DNA of 64,000 bases from an uncultured Pontibacter sp. GTDB lineage: Bacteria > Bacteroidota > Bacteroidia > Cytophagales > Hymenobacteraceae. The notes beneath the pieces are model-generated. The model was not told the DNA's origin. It was given only the letters and a program-made list of their open reading frames with translations, and searched no databases. Below are positions 34,208 to 45,460 of this stretch, in pieces (position 1 is the first letter of the stretch; each line of letters opens with the position of its first letter). The stretch spans positions 124,001 through 188,000 of the forward strand of contig NZ_CANLMZ010000009.1 of assembly GCF_947492645.1 (NCBI RefSeq), written 5' to 3'. Made by a program: the position numbers and the translations under genes.

Positions 34208-36040
34208 TTATTTCTTTGCCTTGTTGCCACGTTTCTGCTGCTCTTTATCAGCGGCCTGGCGCATGGCTTCCTGCATACGCTCTGTAAACGATGGGCCACC
34301 AGACTTTTTCTTGTCTTTGATCTTGTCTTTGTTGGCCTCCAGCTTAGCTCTAACCTTGTCTTCATCCACAAACTTACGGATGATGGCTTGCTGACCGAAT
34401 GTTACCATATTTGAAACAAAGTAGTAGAACGACAAGCCGGCAGGGAAGGAGTTAAGCACGAACATGAAGATAACAGGCATTAAATAACTGTAGAACTTCA
34501 TCGGCCCCTGCATCTGCGAGTTGATCTGGTTGTTTGACCACGTATAAAGTATGGTAGAAGCCGTCATCAGCAACGTAAACATACTTACGTGGTTACCATA
34601 AAATGGAATTGTGAATGGCAGTTTAGCAAACACATCATACGTAGAAAGGTCAGTAGCCCATAAGAAAGCTTCCTGGCGCAGCTCAATTGAGTTCGGGAAG
34701 AAGTTGAACATCGCAAACAGGATCGGGATCTGCAGCAACATCGGGATACAGCCGCTAAGCGGGTTAACGCCCATTTCCTGGTACAGCTTCATGGTGTCCA
34801 TCTGCGTTTTCTGCATGTCGCCATCGTTGCGCTCCTTTATAGCATCAATCTCAGGCTTTAGCACCTTCATCTTAGCCATCGAAGTATACGACTTGTAGGT
34901 AAGCGGCAACAAGATGGTTTTGATGTAAAGCACCAGCAGGATGATGATGATACCGTAGTTGCCGATGTAGTTCTCCAAGAAGTCGAACGCAGGAATGATG
35001 ATCCATTTGTTCACATAAGAGAAAATACCCCAGCCCAGGTCCAGGTTCTTATCAAAATCATCGCCAATGTGCTTCAGTATCTTGTAATCATTCGGGCCGA
35101 AGTAGTACGTAAAGTCAGCAGCACCAGACACCACATCTTTTGTTGGAATCAGTATTTCCGATGATAGCGCTTTTACAACAGTTGTATCAGCAGGATCGAC
35201 AGAAGAAGTAAGTTTAGCTCCGGCAAACTGGTTGTTGGCGATAATACCGGCAGTAAAGAAGTTCTGCTTGTTTGCTACCCACTTTAGTGGCTCATCCAGG
35301 GCAAGCGTTTCTTTTTCTTCTGAGATTGACAGGTAATCGTAGCCGTCTTCTACAGTTGCAAAATTAATCGTGGATTTGGCACGGTTTTGCGTCAGGTCAC
35401 GCTCCAATTGCTTTAGCCTGTCGTTCCAGGTAAGCGTAACCGCGTTACCGGCCAACTCGCTTTCTAAGCCTTTAAAATCAAGTTCATAACCCAAGGTAAA
35501 GCTTTCCTGGTGCAGCGTGTATACCTGCTCAATGTATTGGCCATTGCCGATATTTGCCCTAAAGGCTATTCTTTTGCCAGCAACTTCGCCGATAGTTACA
35601 TCGCTAACCTCAGAAGGAGAGAAGTATAAATCAGACAGCTTTACGATTCTGTTGTCCTTGGTCGTAAACGTTACATCGGTTTCGCTGCTTTCCTTATCAA
35701 ATAAGTATAAAGGCTGGCCGTCGTGGGTTTTGTAATTCTTTAAAAGTACTTCTTCAACCTGGCCACCTTTTGTTGTGAAGGTAACCACCATGTTCTGGTT
35801 TTCCAGGGTTACTGTGCTTGCCTCACCGGTTGCGGCAGCGCCAAAAGCACCCAGAGCTGTTGCTCTGCGGGCCTGAGCCAATGAGTCGTCTTCAGCAACT
35901 GCCATACTTTGCACTTGCTCTACCTTGGCTTTATCCTGGGTTGCCTGTAGCGCTGGTTTCTCCGGGGTCGAAAAAAAGAAGGAGTAAGCCAGAAGCAGCA
36001 CGGCAATCAATCCAAAGCCAATCGCTTGATTTCTATCCAT
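34208..36040 (-). CDS. yidC: membrane protein insertase YidC
   Basis: Inserts and folds inner-membrane proteins, alone or with SecYEG. The 610 residues have an N-terminal helix (about 6-22), a large periplasmic P1 domain to about residue 350, and the conserved core helices. Core motifs are YGIIIILLVLYIKTILLPLTYKSYTSMAKMKVLKPEI, MGVNPLSGCIPMLLQIPILFAMFNFFP and YYFVSNMVTFGQQAII. A Lys-rich cytosolic tail follows. It lies 37 bases downstream of pyrG, a gene pair common in Bacteroidota, and is followed by a terminator. Confidence 0.97.
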   Translation of the reverse strand: MDRNQAIGFGLIAVLLLAYSFFFSTPEKPALQATQDKAKVEQVQSMAVAEDDSLAQARRATALGAFGAAATGEASTVTLENQNMVVTFTTKGGQVEEVLLKNYKTHDGQPLYLFDKESSETDVTFTTKDNRIVKLSDLYFSPSEVSDVTIGEVAGKRIAFRANIGNGQYIEQVYTLHQESFTLGYELDFKGLESELAGNAVTLTWNDRLKQLERDLTQNRAKSTINFATVEDGYDYLSISEEKETLALDEPLKWVANKQNFFTAGIIANNQFAGAKLTSSVDPADTTVVKALSSEILIPTKDVVSGAADFTYYFGPNDYKILKHIGDDFDKNLDLGWGIFSYVNKWIIIPAFDFLENYIGNYGIIIILLVLYIKTILLPLTYKSYTSMAKMKVLKPEIDAIKERNDGDMQKTQMDTMKLYQEMGVNPLSGCIPMLLQIPILFAMFNFFPNSIELRQEAFLWATDLSTYDVFAKLPFTIPFYGNHVSMFTLLMTASTILYTWSNNQINSQMQGPMKFYSYLMPVIFMFVLNSFPAGLSFYYFVSNMVTFGQQAIIRKFVDEDKVRAKLEANKDKIKDKKKSGGPSFTERMQEAMRQAADKEQQKRGNKAKK

Positions 36041-36077
36041 TTACTGTGATTCTAAATTGTGTTGTAGTGTATTGTGC

Positions 36078-37694
<1,617 letters not shown>

Positions 37695-37716
37695 TTAGGT
37701 TAAACTATATGGGCTA

Positions 37717-37724
37717 CAAAGGTA
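37717..37724 (-). promoter_or_regulatory. -7 element of the pyrG promoter
   Basis: Minus-strand TACCTTTG (exact TAnnTTTG) 26 bases before the pyrG ATG; no clear -33 box. Confidence 0.45.
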
Positions 37725-38000
37725 CTCTAATTATTTTAAAATCCCGATAAAAGGGTAAAACTGTAGCAGGGCCTTAAGATATCTTTCTTAAAATTCAAGC
37801 CAATTTAAAGGTAATTGATGTTTTAACGGTTGTTTTAACTTTTTTAAAGAAAGGCAAATCTGGCTGCCCTTTGATTTTATACTTTAGACCTGCTGCGGGA
37901 GGTGAAGTAATAATGAATAACCGTTTGCTATACTGCCGAACCGTTAACGCTGGATGAAAGCAAGTGGCAGGAAATCAAATTTCAAACAAGAAGTAGTATA

Positions 38001-38043
38001 AATTTAAACCGCCCCAACCAAAAGGCTGAGGCGGTTTAAATTT
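38001..38043 (-). terminator. terminator of the metalloprotease gene
   Basis: Stem AAATTTAAACCGCC paired with GGCGGTTTAAATTT around a short loop, 20 bases after the stop at 38063. The arm ends supply a moderate T-rich tail. Confidence 0.75.
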
Positions 38044-38062
38044 CAAATCAGCAAGTATAAAC

Positions 38063-40561
38063 TTAGCTCTTTGGGTTCAGGATGGTATCAATGCGTACCA
38101 GCGCATCTTGTAAGTGATACTTTGTCATGGTATCTTTTGCTCTGGGAATACTGGCTTTGATTTGGCTCTGCAGCGTAAGCAGCTCGCCGCGCACTACCGG
38201 GCGAATATCAGACTGCGAAATATCTACTGCCGTTCCTCCTCGGGCACCACGGCCAGCTGCGGAAGACTGCTCCTGGTCTTTCATGAGGTAAGCCATTCGC
38301 TCCAGGTAGCCTCGCTGCAGGTTTCTACGGTAGGTATCGATAGACTTGCCTGCGCTTAGCTCAGACCAGATCCCGCCCCGCAGGTCAGACATCATCTCTG
38401 TTAAAGTATAGGTATTGTTGCCCAATGTTGCCTGTGCTTCTATTAACCGGGCCATACGTCCGGCATCCAACACATTGTTCAGGACGTTGGTTTGGGCAGT
38501 TCGGATACGCTCTACAGCTCCTGCAGCCTCTATTTTGCGCAGAATTTTTTCGTCCAGCATCCAGGTAGGGGTAGAGAAACTTTGCTCGTTCAGGAATTTA
38601 AGCGCACGTTTCTGCTTATCCTTTGGTACAAACGAGTATACATCGCCTTTCTGGTCGTAGGTTTTGTAGTTTTCGTACACGCCACCAATATTGGCTGTAA
38701 CATGGCCCATGTAGCGGTTCCACTGACCAAGCACCTGGCCGTACATTTCCTGCAGATCGTTGTAGTTTTTATTTTCCTCTTTCGTCCACTCGATCAGGTT
38801 CGGCATCACGCGCTTCAGGTTTTTAATGCCATAATCGCTTGCCAGCATCGCATCGTCTCCTAAATCCTCTGTTTGAGAAGATGGATCTACCGGGTTGCCC
38901 TGCTGGCGGCCAAAGCGGTACATTGGGTCGTTTTCGTGCTGACGGATCCAGTTGCTAAGTTTAGTTACATTATCGCGACCTTTAGTTTCCGGGAAGTAAG
39001 TATAACCCCACTTTACGCTATACTTGTCGTAAATACCGATACCTGGCATTAAAGCCACCCCATTGTCTTCTGGCTGCGCCACGTAGTTAAAGCGGGCATA
39101 ATCCATGATAGAGGGGGCCGTACCCATTTCTTTTGTGAACTTTGCATCACGCAGCTTCTCTACCGGATAGGCAGCACTAGAGCCCATATTGTGCGGCAAG
39201 CCCAACGTGTGGCCAACTTCGTGAGCCGACACAAAACGTATCAGTTCGCCCATTACCTCATCCTTGAATTTTACACCGCGTGCATCTGGGTTAATAGCAG
39301 CTGTTTGGATAAAGTACCAGTTACGAAGCAGGTTCATCACGTTATGGTACCAGCCAATATGGCTCTCCAGGATCTCTCCAGAGCGAGGGTCGTGTACGTT
39401 AGGGCCGTAAGCATTCTGTGTTTCAGAAGAGAAGTAGCGGATAACAGAATAACGCGCGTCTTCGGTGCTAAATTCAGGATCTTCTTCAAAAGAAGGGGGA
39501 TCTTTGGCTACGATTGCATTTTTAAAACCGGCGGCCTCAAAAGCCTTGTTCCAGTCCTCAACGCCCTGCTTTAAGTATGGGCGCCATTTCATAGGCGTAG
39601 CCGGGTCTATGTAGTATACGATCTGCTTTTTAGGCTCCACCAGTTCGCCACGGGCATATGCGGCTTCATCTTTTGGCTCCAGTCTCCAGCGCACAATGTA
39701 ACGGCGCTTGGCAGCACGTTGTTCGTCCGTGCCAAAATCTGTTTGATTGATTGTAAAGAAGCCAACACGCTGATCGAACGCGCGGGCAGCCATTGGTGTC
39801 TTAGGCAGCAACAGCATCGAGTGGTTCAGCTCCAGGGTAATGGTACCTGTACTGGAGTTAGCAGGGGCGTCTGTTGCCTCATAGGTCATGAGAGAGCGTG
39901 CCTCCACGTTTATCGGAAAGCTTTTTACACTTTCTATGAACGAACGCTTGTCATCGAGTTTACGCACTTTATACTGCTCGCGTCTTCTCTTGTCCAGGCC
40001 AAGAGCGGTCACATCTTTCGAGAAAAAGTCTGTTACATCCACTACCTGTGTTCCAGTACCAAACGCTTTAATATCAAACGCATGTATAACCGGAGCCAGG
40101 TTTGAGTTTTGCACCGAGTTGTATATTTCCAGCGTATCGGCAGCCACGTTTTCATAAGAGATAACGCGCAGCAGTATATTGTTGCCCTTACGCTCCCAGC
40201 GCAAAACCTGTGTGTTCAGTTCCTCACCGCCGTAGCCAATGTTACTGGCTGTTTTGGCAATGCGGCTCACCATCAGCATGTCGCGGTTCAGCAGGGTATC
40301 CGGAATTTCGTACAGGTACTTGTCGTCGATCTTGTGCACTTTAAAAAGGCCATCATCGGTAACAGCTTTAGCGGTAACTACCTCGCTGTAAGGCTTAGGC
40401 TTGCCATCGTCTTTCTTTTGTGCAGGTGCAGCGGCGGCAGTTGTTTCCTGCTTCGCCTTTTTCTTCTTTTTGTTCTTCTGGGCAAACGCCGACGACGGTG
40501 CAACAACGGCACCTGCCAACATTAAAGCCACAACAGGAGCAAAGCGTAAATTTTTACTCAT
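38063..40561 (-). CDS. secreted zinc-dependent metalloprotease (DUF5117/DUF5118 type)
   Basis: An 832-residue protein with a signal peptide (FAPVVALMLAGAVVAPSSAFAQ) and a Lys/Ala-rich linker. An N-terminal DUF5118-like region and a DUF5117 region follow. The metzincin-type zinc site is HEVGHTLGLPHN: His447, Glu448, His451 and His457, followed by the Met-turn-like region SIMDYARFNYVAQPED. It is expected in the periplasm or outside the cell, degrading peptides or proteins; substrates are not known. Monocistronic, with a terminator downstream. Confidence 0.9.
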   Translation of the reverse strand: MSKNLRFAPVVALMLAGAVVAPSSAFAQKNKKKKKAKQETTAAAAPAQKKDDGKPKPYSEVVTAKAVTDDGLFKVHKIDDKYLYEIPDTLLNRDMLMVSRIAKTASNIGYGGEELNTQVLRWERKGNNILLRVISYENVAADTLEIYNSVQNSNLAPVIHAFDIKAFGTGTQVVDVTDFFSKDVTALGLDKRRREQYKVRKLDDKRSFIESVKSFPINVEARSLMTYEATDAPANSSTGTITLELNHSMLLLPKTPMAARAFDQRVGFFTINQTDFGTDEQRAAKRRYIVRWRLEPKDEAAYARGELVEPKKQIVYYIDPATPMKWRPYLKQGVEDWNKAFEAAGFKNAIVAKDPPSFEEDPEFSTEDARYSVIRYFSSETQNAYGPNVHDPRSGEILESHIGWYHNVMNLLRNWYFIQTAAINPDARGVKFKDEVMGELIRFVSAHEVGHTLGLPHNMGSSAAYPVEKLRDAKFTKEMGTAPSIMDYARFNYVAQPEDNGVALMPGIGIYDKYSVKWGYTYFPETKGRDNVTKLSNWIRQHENDPMYRFGRQQGNPVDPSSQTEDLGDDAMLASDYGIKNLKRVMPNLIEWTKEENKNYNDLQEMYGQVLGQWNRYMGHVTANIGGVYENYKTYDQKGDVYSFVPKDKQKRALKFLNEQSFSTPTWMLDEKILRKIEAAGAVERIRTAQTNVLNNVLDAGRMARLIEAQATLGNNTYTLTEMMSDLRGGIWSELSAGKSIDTYRRNLQRGYLERMAYLMKDQEQSSAAGRGARGGTAVDISQSDIRPVVRGELLTLQSQIKASIPRAKDTMTKYHLQDALVRIDTILNPKS

Positions 40562-41082
40562 TACAGGGTGATTAGTTAATGATTGGGATTAGTTAGTTTT
40601 AGTTAAGTAGTAATATAGGTAATAAAACCGCAACATCTGTTTCTGCTGCGGCTTTTGTTAAGACTGTGAATGGGGAAGATGGTTTAATATGCAATCAGGA
40701 TTTGCAGGATTAGAAACTGGACAAGCTTCCTATGAAGTACCGGGTCCAACAAGCCCTGGCCCCTCCTTATCCAAGGCAGGGAGTTCTAACGATACTTTGA
40801 CCTAAGTGTAAGCTCTGTAGTTTCGCTCAACCTCCCATCAACCAAGTTCCTTTCAGGATGACAAAGAAGGAGCATGTAAACAAGAATGAGAAAGATGTTA
40901 CTGGCATGCTGACAATAAATGAAGTAAGTATAAATTCCCCGCCTTAGACAAGGAGGGGCCAGGGGTGGTTGGACTAGGTGCTAGATAAATCTCTCAAACC
41001 ATCCTTATCTTCTACACCCCTGAAGGTCATCCTGTCTATCCTGGGCTATGAGGGGTCCTCTTTAAAATCTTTTAATTCCTGA
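40562..41082. other. intergenic region with inverted repeat copies
   Basis: About 520 bases without a gene. It holds a hairpin at about 40628-40657 (CCGCA/TGCGG, T-rich on both sides) that could end dinB transcription. Two imperfect inverted copies of a roughly 40-base unit also lie here, around 40759-40800 and 40932-40972 (shared core CCCTGGCCCCTCCTT). Confidence 0.6.
40759..40972. repeat. pair of inverted, imperfect 40-base repeat copies
   Basis: The segment at 40759-40800 and the reverse complement of 40932-40972 share about 33 of 41 positions, including an uninterrupted CCCTGGCCCCTCCTT. The copies are about 130 bases apart and are probably an extragenic palindromic element. Confidence 0.65.
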
Positions 41083-42165
41083 TCAGAGCTCCAAAGTTAA
41101 TTGATAGCCTTCCTGCAGCCGGTCGTGCTGGTAAAGCAGGCTGCTAACGGATACTCCTAGTAATCTAACAGGGTACTGTGGCAACTGGGGCGTTCGCAGC
41201 AAATCACGGGCAATTGTATAAATAGCATCGGCGCTGTTAAATTCGCTCAGGAAAGTTTTGCTCCGGGTATTTTGGGTAAAGTCGAAATACTTGATTTTAA
41301 GTGTAACCGTTTTGGCGGTAGCTTTTAACCGTTCCATGTCCTGTGCTACTTCCTGGCAAAGCTTGTCTATCTGCAACAGCATGTCGTGCTCCTCTATCAG
41401 GTCCACGTCAAACGTGCGTTCCGAGCCAATGGATTTCCGGACACGGTGCGGTTGTACATCGCGGTCATCCTGGGCACGAGCGATACGGTAGTAGTAGCGG
41501 CCCACTTTTCCGAAGTTACGCACCAGTTCCTCTTCACTACGCTCACGTAAATCGGCACCGGTAAGTATACCCATACTTTGCATTTTGGCTGCCGTTACCT
41601 TGCCTATGCCATGAAACTTTTCTATCACCAATCCGGCTACTAACTCTTCTGCCTTATCAGGAGTGATGAGCGTGAAGCCGTTGGGCTTGTTCATATCAGA
41701 AGCAATTTTTGCCAGAAACTTGTTATAGGATACACCAGCCGATGCCGTAAGCCCTGTTTCTTCAAATATCTTTTTCCGGATTTCCTGTGCTATGATGGTA
41801 GCGGATGGCATACCAATCTTGTTTTCTGTTACGTCCAGGTAGGCTTCGTCCAGCGAAAGCGGCTCTACCAGGTCTGTATACTGATGAAAGATTTCGCGGA
41901 TTTGCCTTGAAACTGAGCTGTATACATCGAACCTGGCTTTTACGAAAATGAGGTGCGGACAACGCTGGGCTGCAATTTTAGAAGCCAATGCAGAATGCAC
42001 GCCATACTTTCGGGCTTCGTAACTGGCAGCTGCCACCACGCCTCTTGCCCTGGAGCCACCCACGGCCACAGGCTTTCCGCGCAGCTCGGGGTTATCGCGC
42101 TGCTCCACCGACGCAAAAAATGCGTCCATATCAACGTGGATGATCTTACGGATGGGCTGGAACAA
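41083..42165 (-). CDS. dinB: DNA polymerase IV (Y family)
   Basis: Error-prone translesion polymerase. In 360 residues: IIHVDMDAFFASVEQRDNPEL with the first metal aspartate, the SLDEAYLDVT motif with the second Asp-Glu, VEKFHGIGKVTAAKMQSMGI (helix-hairpin-helix thumb) and a C-terminal little finger. The start appears to be TTG at 42165, since no ATG lies before the catalytic IIHVDMD motif. An exact minus-strand -7 element lies at 42191-42198. No LexA-like box is recognisable at this distance. Confidence 0.95.
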   Translation of the reverse strand: MFQPIRKIIHVDMDAFFASVEQRDNPELRGKPVAVGGSRARGVVAAASYEARKYGVHSALASKIAAQRCPHLIFVKARFDVYSSVSRQIREIFHQYTDLVEPLSLDEAYLDVTENKIGMPSATIIAQEIRKKIFEETGLTASAGVSYNKFLAKIASDMNKPNGFTLITPDKAEELVAGLVIEKFHGIGKVTAAKMQSMGILTGADLRERSEEELVRNFGKVGRYYYRIARAQDDRDVQPHRVRKSIGSERTFDVDLIEEHDMLLQIDKLCQEVAQDMERLKATAKTVTLKIKYFDFTQNTRSKTFLSEFNSADAIYTIARDLLRTPQLPQYPVRLLGVSVSSLLYQHDRLQEGYQLTLEL

Positions 42166-42190
42166 GGGAAGTATAAATCTGTTAGCTCTA

Positions 42191-42198
42191 CAAATTTA
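42191..42198 (-). promoter_or_regulatory. -7 element of dinB
   Basis: Minus-strand TAAATTTG (exact TAnnTTTG) 26 bases upstream of the TTG start, which supports that start. Confidence 0.4.
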
Positions 42199-42368
42199 CG
42201 AAAATGCCGCTCGGAAACAGAGTATTTTATACTTCCATATTTTTAACGCTAACTGCAATTCAGTATATAGCCACAGCTGTTTCGCCTAACCATATATGCT
42301 CCGGCTAAAAGCCCGTACCCGACCAGGGTGAATTGCCAGATACGGTTTTAACTGCTTTTCCATCCGAG

Positions 42369-43754
42369 TCAGGCCTTAGCAGGCTTTATATTCTGATTAA
42401 CCCTAAACAGGTTGTCTGGGTCATACTTCCTTTTAATTTGCGTAAGCTTATCGTAATTATCCCGGTAGGTGGCACGAATACGTTCATCGCCTTCTTCCAT
42501 CATAAAGTTTATATAGGCCCCTTCAGAGCAATAGGGGTGCAGGGCATCGTAATATTCGTGGGTCCAGTCGGTAATTTTCTGACGATTTGCCGGGTCAGCA
42601 TCCACCCCAACAATAACTTCTGCCCAGTTGGCATCGCGGTAACTCCAGGCGGTGGCATCTTCGGCAACATCATGCACGGCTCCGTTTATAGGGTACAGGT
42701 GCATGGTGGAGTTCATACTTGGTAAACTTTTGACATGCGTAATGTGCAGGTCAATAGCTTCGTCGCTGAGCTCTTTTACAAAGTCTGCTTTCCAGTACCA
42801 TTGCTGGCCAGCCGGATAAAGCGGGTCGAACATACTTTGCAGCGCAGGATGAGGTATAGGCCCCACCAAATCGACAGCTGGTGGTGGTAACTGGCTTCTA
42901 ATGCTATTAAACATTTCTTCTGCCTGCTCGTGATCTCCTGCGTGGCACCATACTACGCCGCCTGTTATTTTGTTATGATGTGCAGCTGGGAATGGCTCTA
43001 CGGGTGGTATCTGTACAAAAGCAAAGAAACCGTTCAGCTCTCGTGGGGCTTTCACGATAAACTCCCGGTACCATTGCATGATCTGCTTAACCTGGTCCAT
43101 TTTCCACATCATAGGTCCGGCATAGTCAATCGAAACAGGGTGAAGCATAAACAGGAATGAGGTTACCACGCCAAAGTTTCCGCCGCCACCACGAATTGCC
43201 CAGAACAAGTCTGAATGCTCCTGCTCGTTTACCCGCACAAAACTACCATCAGCCAGCACCATCTCAGCCTCTAACAAATTGTCAATGGTTAAGCCATACT
43301 TTCGGCTCAGGTGACCGATGCCGCCACCCAATGTTAAGCCACCCACACCGGTTGAGGATATAATGCCGCTTGGTACAGCCAGTCCAAATGCATGCGTGGC
43401 ATGGTCTACTTTGCGCCAGGTACAGCCACCTTCAACGCGGGCCGTTCTTTTATCGGGGTCTACGCGTACGCTGTCCATTCGTGTAAGGTCAATTACCAAC
43501 CCGTCGTCGCACATGCCCAACCCGGCACCATTGTGGCCACCACCCCTGATAGCTATCAGCATATCATTTTCCCGAGCGTAGTTAACGGCAAAAACCACAT
43601 CGGCTACATCCTCACACCGTGCTATCAGGCGAGGGTGCTTATCAATCATGCCGTTGTATACTTTGCGGGCCTCGTCGTAGCCCATGTCGTTTGGTTGGAT
43701 AAGCTGGCCAAGTAAACCGGCTTTCAGTTCCTGAACTGTACTTTCTTCAATCAT
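42369..43754 (-). CDS. FAD-binding oxidoreductase (berberine-bridge/6-hydroxynicotine oxidase type)
   Basis: A 461-residue flavoprotein with an FAD_binding_4 domain (IAIRGGGHNGAGLGMCDDGLVIDL; His74 is the expected histidyl-FAD link) and a C-terminal BBE segment (INFMMEEGDERIRATYRDNYDKLTQIKRKYDPDNLFRVNQNI). The second covalent cysteine of bicovalent members is absent: the aligned stretch reads GIISSTGVGG. Such enzymes oxidise sugars or alkaloid-like alcohols and amines; the substrate is unknown. There is no signal peptide. It stands alone between dinB and the complex I operon. Confidence 0.9.
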   Translation of the reverse strand: MIEESTVQELKAGLLGQLIQPNDMGYDEARKVYNGMIDKHPRLIARCEDVADVVFAVNYARENDMLIAIRGGGHNGAGLGMCDDGLVIDLTRMDSVRVDPDKRTARVEGGCTWRKVDHATHAFGLAVPSGIISSTGVGGLTLGGGIGHLSRKYGLTIDNLLEAEMVLADGSFVRVNEQEHSDLFWAIRGGGGNFGVVTSFLFMLHPVSIDYAGPMMWKMDQVKQIMQWYREFIVKAPRELNGFFAFVQIPPVEPFPAAHHNKITGGVVWCHAGDHEQAEEMFNSIRSQLPPPAVDLVGPIPHPALQSMFDPLYPAGQQWYWKADFVKELSDEAIDLHITHVKSLPSMNSTMHLYPINGAVHDVAEDATAWSYRDANWAEVIVGVDADPANRQKITDWTHEYYDALHPYCSEGAYINFMMEEGDERIRATYRDNYDKLTQIKRKYDPDNLFRVNQNIKPAKA

Positions 43755-43774
43755 GGTATTTTCCTTCCTTTCAG

Positions 43775-43788
43775 GTTATCAGGATAAC
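43775..43788. promoter_or_regulatory. small palindrome upstream of the FAD oxidoreductase
   Basis: GTTATC-AG-GATAAC, centred 27 bases upstream of the ATG at 43754. Its size and place would fit a repressor or activator site; no regulator gene is adjacent. Confidence 0.25.
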
Positions 43789-44005
43789 ACCATCATGTAA
43801 TATGTAATGTTGAGAGGGCGATCAAGTATGAAAATAGGTGCGGAGGGCTATGGTGCTACCTTGCAGAATTAAATGTTTATATATAATTAAGTATACGACT
43901 TCGGTTGTACTTAGAGAAGGCCACACTAAAATACTACGTGATCATACATTAACCCCTGTTAGATGTATCAGCAGGTTAAGTAAAGTAAAATGTAATTTCA
44001 TGCTT

Positions 44006-45460
44006 TTATAGTGCAGGCGCATTGATAGAAAGCGTCAGGTTCTCAATCACCTGCATCATGCCGGTAGGATATACACCCACATACACCAGCAGTATAGCCA
44101 GTAAAGCTATAGTTATACCGCTTACCAGATAGGCAGAAGGATGCAGCGCCTGCCGTTCCCGCACCACGTTGGTCTGGTAGAACATGACAGCTATGATCTT
44201 GATGTAATAGTATAAACCGATCACGCTGTTAAGCGCCAGCATGACCACCAGCAGCCACAATTCGGTACGTACACCAGCTGCCAGTACAAAAAACTTGCCC
44301 ACGAAACCAGCTGTTAAAGGTATACCTGCCAGCGAGAGCAGCATGGCGGTAAAAATAGCTGCTGTCCAGGGGCGCCGCCAGAGCAGACCACGATAGTCCT
44401 CCAGCTGCTCCGCATCCCGCTCTTCATCGGAAAGCAACGTGACCACGCCAAAGGCACCGAGAGTAGTAATAAAGTATGCCACCAGGTAAAAGGTTACCGC
44501 TTCTACACCCATTGTATTACCAGCCAGAAAAGCTACCAGTATATAACCCAGATGCGCTATCGAAGAATAAGCAAGTATACGCTTCACATTGTTCTGCATC
44601 AGAGCCAGAATATTACCGGCCAGCATCGAGGCGATGGCGATGATGGTGAAAATGAGCACCAGCGTAGGGTAGCTAAAGCCATCTGTCTCCATGAAGAATC
44701 GAGTCATCAAAGCCACCATACCACCTTTGGACACGGTGGCGATAAAGGCCGTAACCGGGGCAGGGGCACCTTCATATACATCCGGCGTCCACATATGGAA
44801 GGGCACCACACCCAGCTTAAAGCCGATGCCTATGATCATCATGCCAAATCCGATCATAAGTATAAGCGACGTTTCCTGGAAGGCGGATAAAGCAACCCCA
44901 ATCTGCGCAAAGTTCATGGCCCCTGTCATGGCGTATACCAGGGCCATTCCGAACAGCAAAAAAGCAGAGGACATAGCGGCAAGTATAAGGTATTTAATGC
45001 CGGCCTCGTCGGAGCGTTCGCGGGTGCGGAGGTAAGCCACTAAACCATACAGGGAAACGCTCAGTACCTCCAGCCCCAGAAACAAAGAGGCAAAATGTGT
45101 ACTTATTACCATCACACAAGCACCCAGGGTAGCCAGGATGTGCAGGATGTAATACTCCTCTTTCCGTTCTTCGCGCTGCTCAAAGTATGCATACGACAGC
45201 ATGGCCACCACCAGCGAAGACAGCAGTATAAGCCCAATGTAGAACAAGCCAAAGCCATCTACTATAAAGAGCGGTGCAATGGCATAAGGCTCAATGTACC
45301 CGATCTCAAACAGAGAGGCAAAAGCCGCTGCAAGCGATAAAAGTGTAATGATGTAAATGATCTTGTGGTAACGCTTTACCGCAATCACCAGCATAATGAT
45401 CAGCGATGCCATCACGAGTATCAGCAGCGGCATCAGGTGTAGAAAATCATTTAAGACCAT
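44006..45460 (-). CDS. nuoN: NADH-quinone oxidoreductase subunit N
   Basis: Antiporter-like proton-pumping subunit of the complex I membrane arm. About 484 residues with some 14 hydrophobic helices. The proton-channel motifs are visible in LGLEVLSVSLYGLVAYLR (helix-5 glutamate) and KLGVVPFHMWTPDVYEGAPAPVTAF. I use the ATG at 45460; a GTG at 45466 would add two residues. It overlaps nuoM by 14 bases and is the last gene of the operon. Confidence 0.96.
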   Translation of the reverse strand: MVLNDFLHLMPLLILVMASLIIMLVIAVKRYHKIIYIITLLSLAAAFASLFEIGYIEPYAIAPLFIVDGFGLFYIGLILLSSLVVAMLSYAYFEQREERKEEYYILHILATLGACVMVISTHFASLFLGLEVLSVSLYGLVAYLRTRERSDEAGIKYLILAAMSSAFLLFGMALVYAMTGAMNFAQIGVALSAFQETSLILMIGFGMMIIGIGFKLGVVPFHMWTPDVYEGAPAPVTAFIATVSKGGMVALMTRFFMETDGFSYPTLVLIFTIIAIASMLAGNILALMQNNVKRILAYSSIAHLGYILVAFLAGNTMGVEAVTFYLVAYFITTLGAFGVVTLLSDEERDAEQLEDYRGLLWRRPWTAAIFTAMLLSLAGIPLTAGFVGKFFVLAAGVRTELWLLVVMLALNSVIGLYYYIKIIAVMFYQTNVVRERQALHPSAYLVSGITIALLAILLVYVGVYPTGMMQVIENLTLSINAPAL

